DNA of 64,000 nucleotides from Byssothecium circinans (Eukaryota; Ascomycota; Dothideomycetes; Pleosporales; Massarinaceae), in NCBI GenBank assembly GCA_010015675.1, contig ML976983.1, positions 802,932-866,931 on the forward strand. Direction: 5' to 3'. The notes under the pieces are model-generated. The model searched no databases, was not told where the DNA came from, and was given only the letters and a program-made list of their open reading frames with translations. Below are positions 43,528 through 53,502 of the stretch, piece after piece. The translations under genes and the position numbers were made by a program. The stretch's first letter is position 1, and the number at the start of each line of letters is the position of its first letter.

Positions 43528-44565
43528 ATGTGCAATATGTGTCGCACCTGCGAAGCCCGTAACCATGCTTTGTCGACTTCGATACCCAATCAACTCAACG
43601 TCAGCCTCGTCACATTAACGTTCAAGACGCCCGTCGACCATCCAAACAGCAGACCCTACGTATCGCTCAACACAGTCCTAAACAACATCACCGATGCCGC
43701 CGAATCGACATCGCATCCTAGTGTCTTTACCACCTGGTCACCTTGTCTTTCCGACCCCAATGTGGCCGTAATCCTCACTACAGCCAGCGAGACCTGCAGA
43801 GATTCCAGATCGGCCATCTTCGAACCCGTCTTCCAGTATTTATCATCGCCGCCGGATGTTAGTCATGTATACCTGGATCTCGCCGTTCTTTCTCTAGCAG
43901 CATCGTCTCCCGAACAGAGAATAGCAGTTGATATCATTATTCTCGGCGCTCCGAATCCCAGCGTTGCAGGCGCAATTGGACGGTGTTTTGGCTGGGACCC
44001 CCGACGCAATGCTTTATCGCCACAGATGGAAGCTGGGGACGTCGGAGCAGCGTTCAGTAGGCCCGGCGACTTGATTCGCGACTTTTGGGCCTGGGCAGAA
44101 TTACGCCAGGGCAATCCGTCTTCGCCATCTAGTTCGGTCGGTAGCGCAAACGAAAGCTTCGAGAGGCCCAGTTTGATTAGTACCAACTCGGAAGAAAAGA
44201 ACATGTCGATGTTCTTTGCGGAGGACGAAGAACGCCATAACAGGGAAGAAGAGACCCTGATCATGATATTCCAGTGGAGTTCTCATGTCGACGGTGATCG
44301 GTTCAAACACCCTCTGCAGAAGAGCTATGGGCGGAACGGGAGAGATGTCAGCGATCATATGTGGGAACGGCATATAGCGCATCCTGTTCGTCAGATGCAA
44401 GGCATCGGCGCAAAGACAAGTATGTTTAGACTGGAGCTGAGAGGCGTCGAACCTCGGATAGACAATGGCAAGGCATCAACCAGAGACCGCAGCGGATCTC
44501 GACGTCTCGCTTCGGGTTTCGGCGAGAGGGTGAGTGGGAGTTTGAGCGGGTTCTGGAGTCGGTGA
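43528..44565 (+). CDS. Unknown protein, possible ABM-like alpha+beta barrel
   Basis: The frame is open from 43345, but I prefer ATG at 43528 (345 residues), as the 61 residues upstream look like untranslated sequence. It begins MCNMCRTCEARNHALSTSIP, with a Cys cluster, then NQLNVSLVTLTFKTPVDH. The segment VFTTWSPCLSDPNVAVILTT followed by RSAIFEPVFQYLSSPPDVSH resembles the ferredoxin-like fold of fungal proteins in the antibiotic-biosynthesis-monooxygenase superfamily. The second half (DPRRNALSPQMEAGDVGAAF to the Ser/Arg-rich end) carries no motif I know. No function can be given. Confidence 0.65.
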   Translation: MCNMCRTCEARNHALSTSIPNQLNVSLVTLTFKTPVDHPNSRPYVSLNTVLNNITDAAESTSHPSVFTTWSPCLSDPNVAVILTTASETCRDSRSAIFEPVFQYLSSPPDVSHVYLDLAVLSLAASSPEQRIAVDIIILGAPNPSVAGAIGRCFGWDPRRNALSPQMEAGDVGAAFSRPGDLIRDFWAWAELRQGNPSSPSSSVGSANESFERPSLISTNSEEKNMSMFFAEDEERHNREEETLIMIFQWSSHVDGDRFKHPLQKSYGRNGRDVSDHMWERHIAHPVRQMQGIGAKTSMFRLELRGVEPRIDNGKASTRDRSGSRRLASGFGERVSGSLSGFWSR

Positions 44566-45984
44566 TGTGCGAAGGTGGAAATTACCGTGTCGTTCGGCGC
44601 ATAGAAGGGTGCGATTTGGTGATAGGAGTAGACCGAGGTCGGGATCGCCGTTTTGGGGGTCGATAGTGGTGGCCTTGGGGCCTAATTGCTATGGAGAGGT
44701 GACATTTGGCCCTACAGACTGGCTAGTAATAACCTAATCAGGAAATTGGCGTTCAGGAGGATAGTTTAACGACCTGGGTATCGAGCAATAAGCATCCATG
44801 AATTATGAGACCAGAGCGTTCAATGCAGGTAGATACCGAGGTGTCGGCTCAGTAATTGCCCCCTTGCATAAGTAAGAGAGAATGCCCGTCAACAGTCGGA
44901 GTACTGGCGTCGGCAATCGCCGCTGTGATGCGGCGTGACTGTTGCGGTGCGTACGAAAGAAGGAGATAGGGTTTGCACACGAACCCATCCACTCGACCAC
45001 CTGCGCCCCTTCTCTTGCAAAATGCCTCAGGTTTGGTCCGTACGAATTGAAGAGCCAACCTCCACACATCTCGTTCAACCCTTCTGATGTGATATCAAAC
45101 AAATGTTCGTCCGGTCCGATGTTCTAAGCCGCGAAGTCCGGAGGCCGATGCCTCGCTGCCAAAAATGCACATCAGCGGCTCTGACGTCGACGGCCAGCCA
45201 ATCCCTAGCGCAGAGCCGCAATACTTTCGCAAAAGATGAAAATCTGCCTCGTAAATATCCATCAAAACCCAAAGGAAATAATGGGTACATTGAATTTTTT
45301 CCTTCCGAAATTCATCCAACGTCACCGTCGCTTCATCCTGCTTTTAATGGCGCAGCATGTACCAAAAAGCGACAACAAGCCACTCAAAGGAAGCTGCGTG
45401 TTGCGTTGACGGAGATTGCGCGGTGTCCTATCCAAAATCCATCTGGGCGGATGTAGGATTGCGGCTCTGCTCGTAGCGCCCGATACGGCCGGATTAGCGA
45501 ATGCACTGAGGCTGCACAGCACACCAAGCGCTGGAAGCATACGCCTCAACTGTGGCGCAACGACAACGATTGGTAGTTATATTCTCCGGACTAAAAGCGA
45601 TATGTGGCGTCGTAAATGTGATTGGATAGCGAGTGCTCGACCACCGCTGCATCGCCTTGTCCGAAATCCTGGGTAGGCTGGGCAAGGCGTGCACCGCGAT
45701 GGTACGGTGGGTGGTAGTTTATGCGTGGAGGACTTTGGCTGAAACAGGTAAGGTGAGACTCTTATTCGTGAATGGCTTCGCGTCATTTGACTCTGTGTGG
45801 GGATGCTGTGGTAACGGCACGGTCGGAAAGCAGCTGGGCATTGGGGGCTCATGGAGGTGTCGTATGCAACTGTTACTGCGCATATGTAAGCTATCGTGTA
45901 GCATGACTCTAATAGACGTTGGCGGCGGCTGCGGAGGATGGTATATAGACGGTAGACCCTGTGCGCTTGTGGTAGAACCATGGG
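44566..45984. other. Intergenic, no supported gene
   Basis: Several 60-145-codon frames overlap here on both strands; none shows family motifs or consistent exon structure. GGTATATAGA at about 45939-45948 may be a TATA-like element for the gene at 45985. Confidence 0.45.
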
Positions 45985-47047
45985 ATGAAAGACGAGATGG
46001 CAGACTCTCAATCCCGAAACACATCGCCTGTTCGGTCACATGCTCGCATGTCTCGACGATTCTCGCAGCAGAAGGATTTTAAGAGGGTTGAAGAGGAGGA
46101 TGTAGTTCAAGGAAGGGTGTTCTGGCTCCCAAGACAAGAAATGTTACCACACCGAGCAGTGCTGCGAGCTCATGGAAAGGGTGCGGTTGAGGAGGGTATA
46201 TATGACCATCCTGTCGTGGTTATTTCGAGACCCGCAGCTGATAGCCAGATTATCCACTTCCATATTGTAAGTTGCTGTTACTGTCATGGACGAACGGGTT
46301 ACTCACAATATCTAGATCACTTCCTTCCAAGGCAAGAAGTTGCACGAAATCTATCCCAAGTCAAATGAGTTCCACACTAGTCGAAGATCTTGGTATCTTC
46401 CCATCTCTCCCTCGCCAGAACATCCGGACGCATCATCGAAGAAGACTCGAAAGCGGTTTCCAACGCTAGAGCTGGCCAGCGGAGGGACTCTTCGATGGGA
46501 CTCGTATGTGAACATCCGGCACGTCTATAAGATCGATTGGTCGCATCTGAGACCATACACGAATCCAGAAACACCAGAACGTCACATCTTCCGGTTCAAC
46601 CACGAGTCTGTCGTTCGTCTATTGGCAAAGAGTAAAGTCCTTACCAACTACGAACCTGGCGTACAGCACTCGAGACCACCATGGCCAAGGCCATCGCTAC
46701 CTCGTGTGGATACTGCCAGAGCTGAGAGGTCGAGGAATGATCTCGCGAAAGATGTTTCTGAACCTGGCCCACGTTCTCCGAAGTCAGACACAGATGCCGA
46801 ATCTGTCATCTCGTCGGAGTACTCTGCATTATCTCCGATTTTGCAGTCGGATTTTGGTACCGCCATTGAAGCCGGCGGGCGGAGTCCTTTGAGGCCACCC
46901 AAGGCACCGCCGGATAGGAGGGATAGTAGATGGGCTTTTGTGAAGTACCTGCTGTGGTGGTTGCTGAATTGGCCATTGATGTTACTCAGGCGTGCTCGGG
47001 CCAGATTGCGGGCGGGGCAAGAGGTAGTAGAAAATACACAGAGATGA
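45985..47047 (+). CDS. HPVVV-domain protein 3 with C-terminal membrane anchor (unknown function)
   Basis: Two exons (45985-46266, 46316-47047), one 49-bp intron, encode 337 residues. The domain (about 40-220) reads VVQGRVFWLPRQEMLP, GIYDHPVVVISRPAADSQII, and across the intron IIHFHIITSFQGKKLHEIYP, ending in SYVNIRHVYKIDWSHLRPY and FNHESVVRLLAKSKV. The intron splits the strand after HPVVV, whereas the two paralogues have no intron. A Ser/Pro/Asp-rich linker (about 228-310) leads to WAFVKYLLWWLLNWPLMLL followed by Arg-rich sequence, a single transmembrane anchor with a basic cytosolic end. It would place the domain at a membrane. Function unknown. Confidence 0.75.
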
Positions 47048-47456
47048 TGTTGCTTTTTGTTAACGACTTACGACTTGCTGTTTTGGTGTTGAAGGAATGG
47101 GACGGATGGAAGGAGTTGAGCCGGTATCGGCTAGTCTACTTTTAGCGCGAACTGACGTCCTTTGGACCCCTCGTCTGTGACAATCCCGCCCGTACCTTCT
47201 CCCGCACAATCACCCATCAATACACGTTTCGCGTGAAAATAGAGTCATTCTCTTGCTTTGAAATCAGTCGCGTCTTTGTGAGGTACATCAGGCTTCGTCT
47301 TGCGTCTAATCAACGGAGTACTCGCGATTGGTAACGGAGTATCCTGAAGCATCAACAAAACGGGCTGAGCTTTATATAAAGCCTGGGCTGATCCTTCTCC
47401 TCCATACTACCTCATTTTCAAGAATTGGTTTCTAGAGCGACTGTCACATACCTAAC
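47048..47456. promoter_or_regulatory. Promoter region of the NmrA-like gene, TATA box
   Basis: TTTATATAAA at 47371-47380 lies 77 bp before the ATG at 47457 and is a good TATA element. The rest of the interval shows no gene. Confidence 0.6.
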
Positions 47457-48359
47457 ATGACTATCAAAAACGTCGCCCTCATTGGCGGGACCGGAACGAT
47501 CGGCGCACCTATCCTTTCGGCGCTCAAGAAGTCACCCTTCAACACCAGTGTCCTCAACCGCAAATCTTCGAAGTCAACCTACAAAGACGTCAATGTCATC
47601 ACCGTTCCGGACGATCTCAACACCACCACCATCACCACCATCCTCAAAGACAACACCATCGATGCCCTCATCATCGCCATCAAACCTTCCAACGTCGAGG
47701 CGCAAAGGAAACTCATCGATGCAGTTCTCGCTGCCGGTGTGCAGCGCGTCATCCCGGCTGACTTCGGCAGCTGCGATTCCGCCGATGCAAAGACAACTGA
47801 GCTCATGCCGCACATGAACAGCAAGAAGGAGATTCGCAATTACCTGATCTCTCTGGAAGGAAAGGGACAATTGACGTGGACTAGCTTGATAACAGCGCAT
47901 TTCTTCGACTGGGGCCTCGGTGGCGGTCTTTTGAGATTCAACGTCAAGGAGCGAAAAGCGTACATCATCGACGGCGGGAACATCAAGTTCAGTGCTTCGA
48001 ATCTGGATTTCATCGCTCAAGCTGTCGTCAGGATCCTAGAGCGTCCCGAAGAGACCGCCAACAAACTTCTCTATATCCACGGTTTCCACATCACTCAAAA
48101 CGAACTACTCGCTTCTCTGGAGAAAGCGACAGGCGATAAGTTCGAGCGGATCCCACAGAACAGCGAGGAGGAAGTTGCAAAAGAGGCGCCGAAGGTGTTA
48201 CAGGGTGATGCCGACGCCTACGAGGAGCTGGTAGCTGTTTGGGGGATTGTAGCTGGCGATTGGTCAAAGAAAGACACCTTTGCGAATGAATTACTTGGAC
48301 TAAACGAGGAAAATCTGGATGAGACCGTCGAGAAAGTGGTAAAGGAGCTCAGCGCGTGA
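47457..48359 (+). CDS. NmrA-like / isoflavone-reductase-family NAD(P)-binding protein
   Basis: An intronless gene of 300 residues. It starts MTIKNVALIGGTGTIGAPIL, with the Rossmann nucleotide-binding GGTGTIG at residues 10-16, followed by VLNRKSS, a position typical for NADP-binding Arg/Lys. AAGVQRVIPADFGSCDSADA and LTWTSLITAHFFDWGLG match the atypical short-chain dehydrogenase (PCBER/isoflavone reductase) branch. Fungal members reduce aromatic or secondary-metabolite substrates or act as redox sensors; which applies here is unknown. The TATA box at 47371 suggests inducible expression. Confidence 0.88.
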   Translation: MTIKNVALIGGTGTIGAPILSALKKSPFNTSVLNRKSSKSTYKDVNVITVPDDLNTTTITTILKDNTIDALIIAIKPSNVEAQRKLIDAVLAAGVQRVIPADFGSCDSADAKTTELMPHMNSKKEIRNYLISLEGKGQLTWTSLITAHFFDWGLGGGLLRFNVKERKAYIIDGGNIKFSASNLDFIAQAVVRILERPEETANKLLYIHGFHITQNELLASLEKATGDKFERIPQNSEEEVAKEAPKVLQGDADAYEELVAVWGIVAGDWSKKDTFANELLGLNEENLDETVEKVVKELSA

Positions 48360-48692
48360 GGCCGACGTGGATTCAGGTGAGGGCAAGGATTAGAGTCAAA
48401 GGAGCGTCCTCCAGGTATCGAAGTGTCCCAGCACCATTATATTCTGAGGTTTCTGTGGTTCGATGTATCCTACCTACCCTGCATGACTTCGCCAGATGTA
48501 GGACAACATAATTGACTTACATGCCACTACCGAGCCCGATCACAACTCCTCAGTTCCTATAATGGAGATTTTTCGCAGAAATACAAGTCCTCCAACGCCA
48601 CAACGAGCATCTCCCATTGAAAATATTGCCAGCCTCCTGCGTCAAGAATCCACATGACTACCTATCACTACCAATTTTGAAGGATCCGAATA
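48360..48692. other. Convergent 3' intergenic region
   Basis: The stretch lies between the 3' ends of the NmrA-like gene and the 557-residue gene; nothing else is seen. Confidence 0.5.
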
Positions 48693-50366
48693 TTACATTA
48701 CCGCACAGATATCCCTAATCTTCCTCCCCGCCTTCCCGCTCTTCCCACTCCCCTTCCCTCCAAACCCACCAACCTTCTTCACCGCATCCCCCCCACTACT
48801 CCCCCCAACAAAACAAACACCCCTCTCCCTCACAACCCGTTCCTGCGCCTGTTCCCAATATTCCGTCTCCATGACCCTGTCCTTAGCAACTTGTTCACAC
48901 CACTGTCTCCACTCAACACTATCCCCACCATCCCTCTTCCTCCCCTCGATCCTCTGCTCCACATCCTCTACATCCTCCCTCGCACACGGGGGACACAGTG
49001 TCATCAGCGGCAGTAACCCCGAGCTCGGCCTTGGCACGTGGTAGAATAGATACAACCTATTATCGTAGGGAGAGTACCATTTCGTCGAGCAAGATTTCCT
49101 CGTACACGAGCGTGGAGAATACCTCCAATCCCACTCTTCCCCGCGCTCCGGGGATTTCTTGGACGGTTTAGCAGGTTGCGGTGATCCGAGGACGCGGGCT
49201 CGTTGGCGCTTTTCCAGGTCTTGGGATACGAGGGCGCGGTCTTCGCGGACTTGTTGTTTGTAGAGTTCGAATTCCGCGGCGATGAGGCCGAGGGTTTTGC
49301 GGCCGGCGTTTTGGCGCATGGCTTCCCATGTTTCTTTTGCGTGCTGGTTTGCGGTTTGGAGGTCTTGGTTCGCGTGGTGGACGCAGAGGCCTTTCTTGCG
49401 GACTAGTTGGTGCGGGGGTTGGGGGGAGTAGAATGTAGGCCCTAGGAGCGATGGTGTGTAGTGTTTCTCACATTTGGTGATCTCGCAGGGGATGTAGTGC
49501 TCGAGTGGGTTGTACTGGGACGGTGGCTGGGAGGATGATGGCGGTGTTGTGAGGAGGACTGCTGGTGCTGAGGCGGTGGATTGGAAGGATGCTACTCTGG
49601 ATCCGGGGGTGAAGGTTTGGGCGGATTGGTACCGGGAATGTGTTGATGGCGGTTTCATTGAAGTCTTGCTTCCTTTCCGTGAGAGTGGCGCTGGTGTGGA
49701 AAGGCGTTTGGTGTATGCTGGTCTGGTGGCAGACTTGAGTGGTCGGTATGGTGATGCGATTTGGATCTCCTCTCGTCCGGTACTTGTTGGCAAGTTCAGT
49801 GATCGTCTACTCTCGATCGACGACAAGGACGATCGCCTCTCAGATAGTGACAACGATGCTCTTCCGTCCATTGCGGTGCTAAGATTCGACGGCATTTCTC
49901 GCTTTGAGGTTCTCGAATGCGTGTCCGCACTTTTAACATCTGACTGTGCCAGCAGGGAAGACCTTCGCTCTTTCGATGACGGTAGTGGAATATCAGACTC
50001 GATTTTATGTATATCGTGCGGCTGCTCGGGCAGTGAGAATCTGACCGCCAGACTGCCCGGGGCAGACTTTCGCATTTTCAAACTGGATTTTAACGAGGAG
50101 CCTGTCACCTTCTGGCTCTGCAGCCGTGGTGATTCTGTCCTCGAGGTTACCGACGGATTCCTCGACTCTTGTGCAGAAGAAGGGGGAGTAGTATCGTGGT
50201 CCTGTTCGGAAGAGGATGAAGAAGAAGGGGAAGTAGTAAAGCCGTCGCTGGAAGGAGTCGGACCCGAGCTAATACCGCCGGCGCAACCTTGCGAAGCAGT
50301 AGATGAAGTTACCCCAAAGGAATGACGCATGACGTTTGGCCTGATGAGGTGGACTGGCTGAGACAT
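48693..50366 (-). CDS. Unknown protein with Cys-rich segments and CaaX end
   Basis: An intronless minus-strand gene of 557 residues. Residues 1-285 are Ser/Thr/Pro-rich and likely disordered. From about 290 there are ordered segments with paired cysteines: YIPCEITKCEKHYTPSLLG, KKGLCVHHANQDLQTANQHA, RSCTRKSCSTKWYSPYDNRL, LMTLCPPCARED. These could bind zinc. The C-terminus is Gly/Lys-rich (GGKGSGKSGKAGRKIRDI) and ends CAVM, which fits a CaaX prenylation box preceded by basic residues. That suggests membrane attachment. I do not recognise the family. A 271-codon open frame on the opposite strand (49510-50325) is the shadow of the Ser-rich part. Confidence 0.75.
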   Translation of the reverse strand: MSQPVHLIRPNVMRHSFGVTSSTASQGCAGGISSGPTPSSDGFTTSPSSSSSSEQDHDTTPPSSAQESRNPSVTSRTESPRLQSQKVTGSSLKSSLKMRKSAPGSLAVRFSLPEQPHDIHKIESDIPLPSSKERRSSLLAQSDVKSADTHSRTSKREMPSNLSTAMDGRASLSLSERRSSLSSIESRRSLNLPTSTGREEIQIASPYRPLKSATRPAYTKRLSTPAPLSRKGSKTSMKPPSTHSRYQSAQTFTPGSRVASFQSTASAPAVLLTTPPSSSQPPSQYNPLEHYIPCEITKCEKHYTPSLLGPTFYSPQPPHQLVRKKGLCVHHANQDLQTANQHAKETWEAMRQNAGRKTLGLIAAEFELYKQQVREDRALVSQDLEKRQRARVLGSPQPAKPSKKSPERGEEWDWRYSPRSCTRKSCSTKWYSPYDNRLYLFYHVPRPSSGLLPLMTLCPPCAREDVEDVEQRIEGRKRDGGDSVEWRQWCEQVAKDRVMETEYWEQAQERVVRERGVCFVGGSSGGDAVKKVGGFGGKGSGKSGKAGRKIRDICAVM

Positions 50367-51455
50367 AACCCTGTAGTCGAGCGAGGCTTGCAGCGAGGAT
50401 TATGCTTGATGAAACGCTGTTCCTGTACCGGGAAATAGGAGACCCCTTGGAAAAAGAAAAAAGAAAGCGATGTTTAATGAAATGAGAGCGACTGCGGTTT
50501 ACATGCTGGAAATAGGGTTCTTTGAGCTTGTATCACAGAACTGGGGCCGGAAGTTGTAAGTAGTAGTGGCTGCAGGTCGTCGTGGCGCTGGGGCCGGATG
50601 CGCCTGGATCGAATGATGCACTCGATTCCACAGCCTAAGAGACCCTTTTGCTCTGCCTTGTTGTGACAACCAAAAGGATGAGCAAAGCGGGGGAAAGAAG
50701 AAACGAGGGGAAGACGTGGTACAAGATTACATCGGAGCCATACAGCCATCCTTCCCTGGATCTTTATAAGAAAGGCGGAGCACCGACTGAGTTACAGCCT
50801 CAAACATACGAGTCGTCTGCATCAGCTCGTTCGACTTGGGCGCGTACACGAGAGCCACGCTGGCCTGAAATGGAAGCGTTCGCTTGCACTGTCCAGTCGC
50901 GATGTGGAGCTCGTATTGCTTGGTCGGCCCCATTCATTCTGCTTGAGCTGACCGGAAGCCCATCTGCCACGAGCTAATTGCGCGGTACCCTAACACTAGT
51001 AACTGTACGCGTAGTCAATTGAGCGGAGAACATATTGTACCACCAGTGGTATTCCTAGTAGTGAAGGTTGGCTGGTGGGGTAAAACGGATGATCAATTGC
51101 GCCATCACATCACGACGCCAGACGGAATTGGCAACAAAAAGCAAAATGCTTGAGACGCCTTCATATGGCGATTTTTCGATACTCGCGGCGCGTAGTGGGT
51201 ACGGCTGAAATTGGAACCACGTGGAAATTGTATCCCTAGCGCACTAGTGGCATTCAACGAACTGGAGTGCGGGCGGTAAACAAACGTGACTCCAAATCCA
51301 CCTGGGCACCCGTGCGCGTGAGTACTAGGTGTGGACTCTGAGGGTTGAAGAAGATCTATTCCATAGTGCGCGTGCTCTATCCGGTTGTGTGTATCAAATC
51401 TAAGTGTCTACGCCATGCTACAAGCGGCATACGACAATGATGTCAAAGGAAGCGA
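50367..51455. other. Intergenic, no gene seen
   Basis: About 1.1 kb without coding evidence beyond short random frames. Confidence 0.5.
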
Positions 51456-53073
51456 TTATAGCTTAGCCTTGGACGGATCCTTTTTGAACATGGCTTCGGC
51501 GACAAGGCGCCGCTGGATCTTGCCTGTGGCGGTCTTGGGCATCACGTCAGTAAAGAAAATCTGTGATCGTCAGTGTTTATGCCCTGATCTAGAGCTCTCT
51601 TACTTATGATGTTTCTCGTACCTGTTTCGGCAGTTTGAATTTGGCGACGCGAGTGGAGAGCCATGTATTCAGCTCCTCAGCGTTCAGCTTCTGACTAGGC
51701 TTGACCACGACCGCAAGGCCTACATCTTGCCCGTACAACTCGTCTTCGAGAGCAAAACTGACGGCTTCGGATACAGCTGGGTGCTGAACGATGACATTAT
51801 CCAGCTCGATTGGGCTGATCTTCTCGCCGCCCTTGTTGATGAGCTCCTTGATGCGGCCCGTGATCATGACATATCCATCCGCGTCCTGTTTGCCCTGATC
51901 TCCGGTGCGGAAGAAGCCGTTCTTGTGGAAGGAAGAAGCCGTCGCAGCGGGATTGTTGAGGTAGCCTTTTGTGACATTCTCGCCCTTGACGCAGATCTCG
52001 GCCTCCTTCCCGTGCGCCACTTCGTTGCCGGCGTCATCGAGAATCTTGATCTCAACGCCCTGCCCAATGCCCACACTGCCGGGTTGCCGCTTGCCGGGAG
52101 GCAGTGGGTTGCTTGTCATTTGATGGGCGGCTTCAGTCATAGCATAGGCCTCCAGCACTGGGGCATCAAAGGTCTTTTCTAGTTCACGAAAGACCTTTGG
52201 TGAGAGCGGTGAAGAACATGATCGAATGAAGCGGATGTGTGGCACTGGATTAGGCAGAGGGCTCCTTAGCAAAATCTGGTGAATGGTGGGGACTGCTGTG
52301 TACCAGTTGGCCTGGTGAGTAACGAAGTCTTTCCAGAATTGAGAGGCGGAGAATTTCAAGGGCACGACGACTGAGCCACCAGACGCAAGTGGAGCGAGGA
52401 AGCCAGCAAGTAGGCCATGCACGTGAAAAAGTGGCATAACCAGCATGGTGCGGTCCTGGACGGATAGCTGATAGGTGGCCTGGATGTTCTTCATGGTACG
52501 CAGCAGATTGCGATGCGACAATGGGACCGCTTTGGGGCGACCAGTGGTACCAGAGGTATGGAGCACAAGGGCAGTGTCGTCGGGCTGCGCAGACAGGACT
52601 GGCGAGCTCTTGCCCGTCAGCCTCCCCGTCTCCTTGATATCCAAGACCACCTCCTTCCCATTGTAGTAGCACTCGGCGATTGCTGCCTTGTACTTTCGTG
52701 CTGCCCTCACCGCTGCAGCGTCTTGAGCGAAAGCTCCTCTGGGTACCAGTGCAATGGCCGAGCTCAGGTCATCGATGTAGAATTCGAATTCGGACTGCTT
52801 GTAGGCGGGATTCAAAGGGGCGGCAATGGCTCGCTGCCACGATGCGGCAATGAAGGCGACGATGAACTCGTACGTGTTTGGGAGAGCAATCGACACGGCT
52901 GCTTGGGCAGAGACGCCAACTTTTGCAAGCTGCTGCTGAAACGACTTGATATCGACGGCAAGCTTCTGGTGGGAAACGGTCAGGGGAGTTGGGCCGGGGA
53001 TGATGATGGCGGTGGACGAAGAGTCTTTGGAAAAGGCATTTTCTAGCGTAGTAGGAGCTGTTGGGGCCGCCAT
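51456..53073 (-). CDS. PCS60: Peroxisomal AMP-dependent acyl-CoA synthetase (Pcs60/Fat2-like)
   Basis: Two exons on the minus strand (53073-51622, 51560-51456), one 61-bp intron, encode 518 residues. Adenylate-forming motifs are in order: LVLHTSGTTGRPKAVPLSH (about 170), LEAYAMTEAAHQMTSNPLPP, FFRTGDQGKQDADGYVMITG, RIKELINKGGEKISPIE, and the catalytic Lys of PKTATGKIQRRLV in the second exon. The protein ends AKL, a type-1 peroxisomal targeting signal that would be lost if the short exon were missed. Yeast Pcs60 and plant AAE3 homologues act on oxalate; substrate here is inferred only from that similarity. It is divergent from the SPF45-like gene with 429 bp between. Confidence 0.9.
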
Positions 53074-53502
53074 GCTGGCTGCTGAGGGCCGGTGATAAGT
53101 GAAGGGCTGGGATGGTCAACTGCTGTTTGAAAGAAGATGAGATTACCAATTGTGGTATTGAAGGGACAGTGAGGTCGATGGACGACCGGTACCGCAAAAG
53201 CGAAAAGAGACCTGCTCGACCTTCGGAGCAAATGCCGCCATCGCTCCAAGCCGCGTCGCAAAAGTCGATAATGCGCGCACTGCTGACTCGGCCATCGGCT
53301 CGACTGGACTCACTGGAGGGTCCACCAGACGCCCGGTCCACGGGTCTCGCAATCGCACGTGATATCGAACGCTGACTAAGCGATAAGCGCGGCGTGGCGC
53401 ATCAAACGCGCTTCCTCGCTTCCTCACCTCCAACCCAGCACGCTCCGTTCCAACCTCCACCCAAGTCTGACCGCAACTTCTGGGAAGCTGCAGATACTAC
53501 CG
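53074..53502. promoter_or_regulatory. Shared divergent promoter, PCS60-like / SPF45-like
   Basis: A 429-bp interval between start codons; no TATA box or known operator recognised. Confidence 0.45.

Noticed and set aside
45577..46082. Overlapping 106-149-codon frames on both strands
   Set aside because: They overlap each other, lack motifs and end inside the first exon of the HPVVV gene at 45985.
37607..47047. Secondary-metabolite gene cluster
   Set aside because: No synthase, transporter or regulator is present; the NmrA-like reductase nearby is not enough to propose one.
49510..50325. 271-codon plus-strand frame
   Set aside because: It is antisense to the Ser-rich half of the 557-residue gene, has no motif, and its composition is explained by the opposite strand.
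52250..52672. 140-codon minus-strand frame
   Set aside because: It is a shifted frame of the acyl-CoA synthetase gene.
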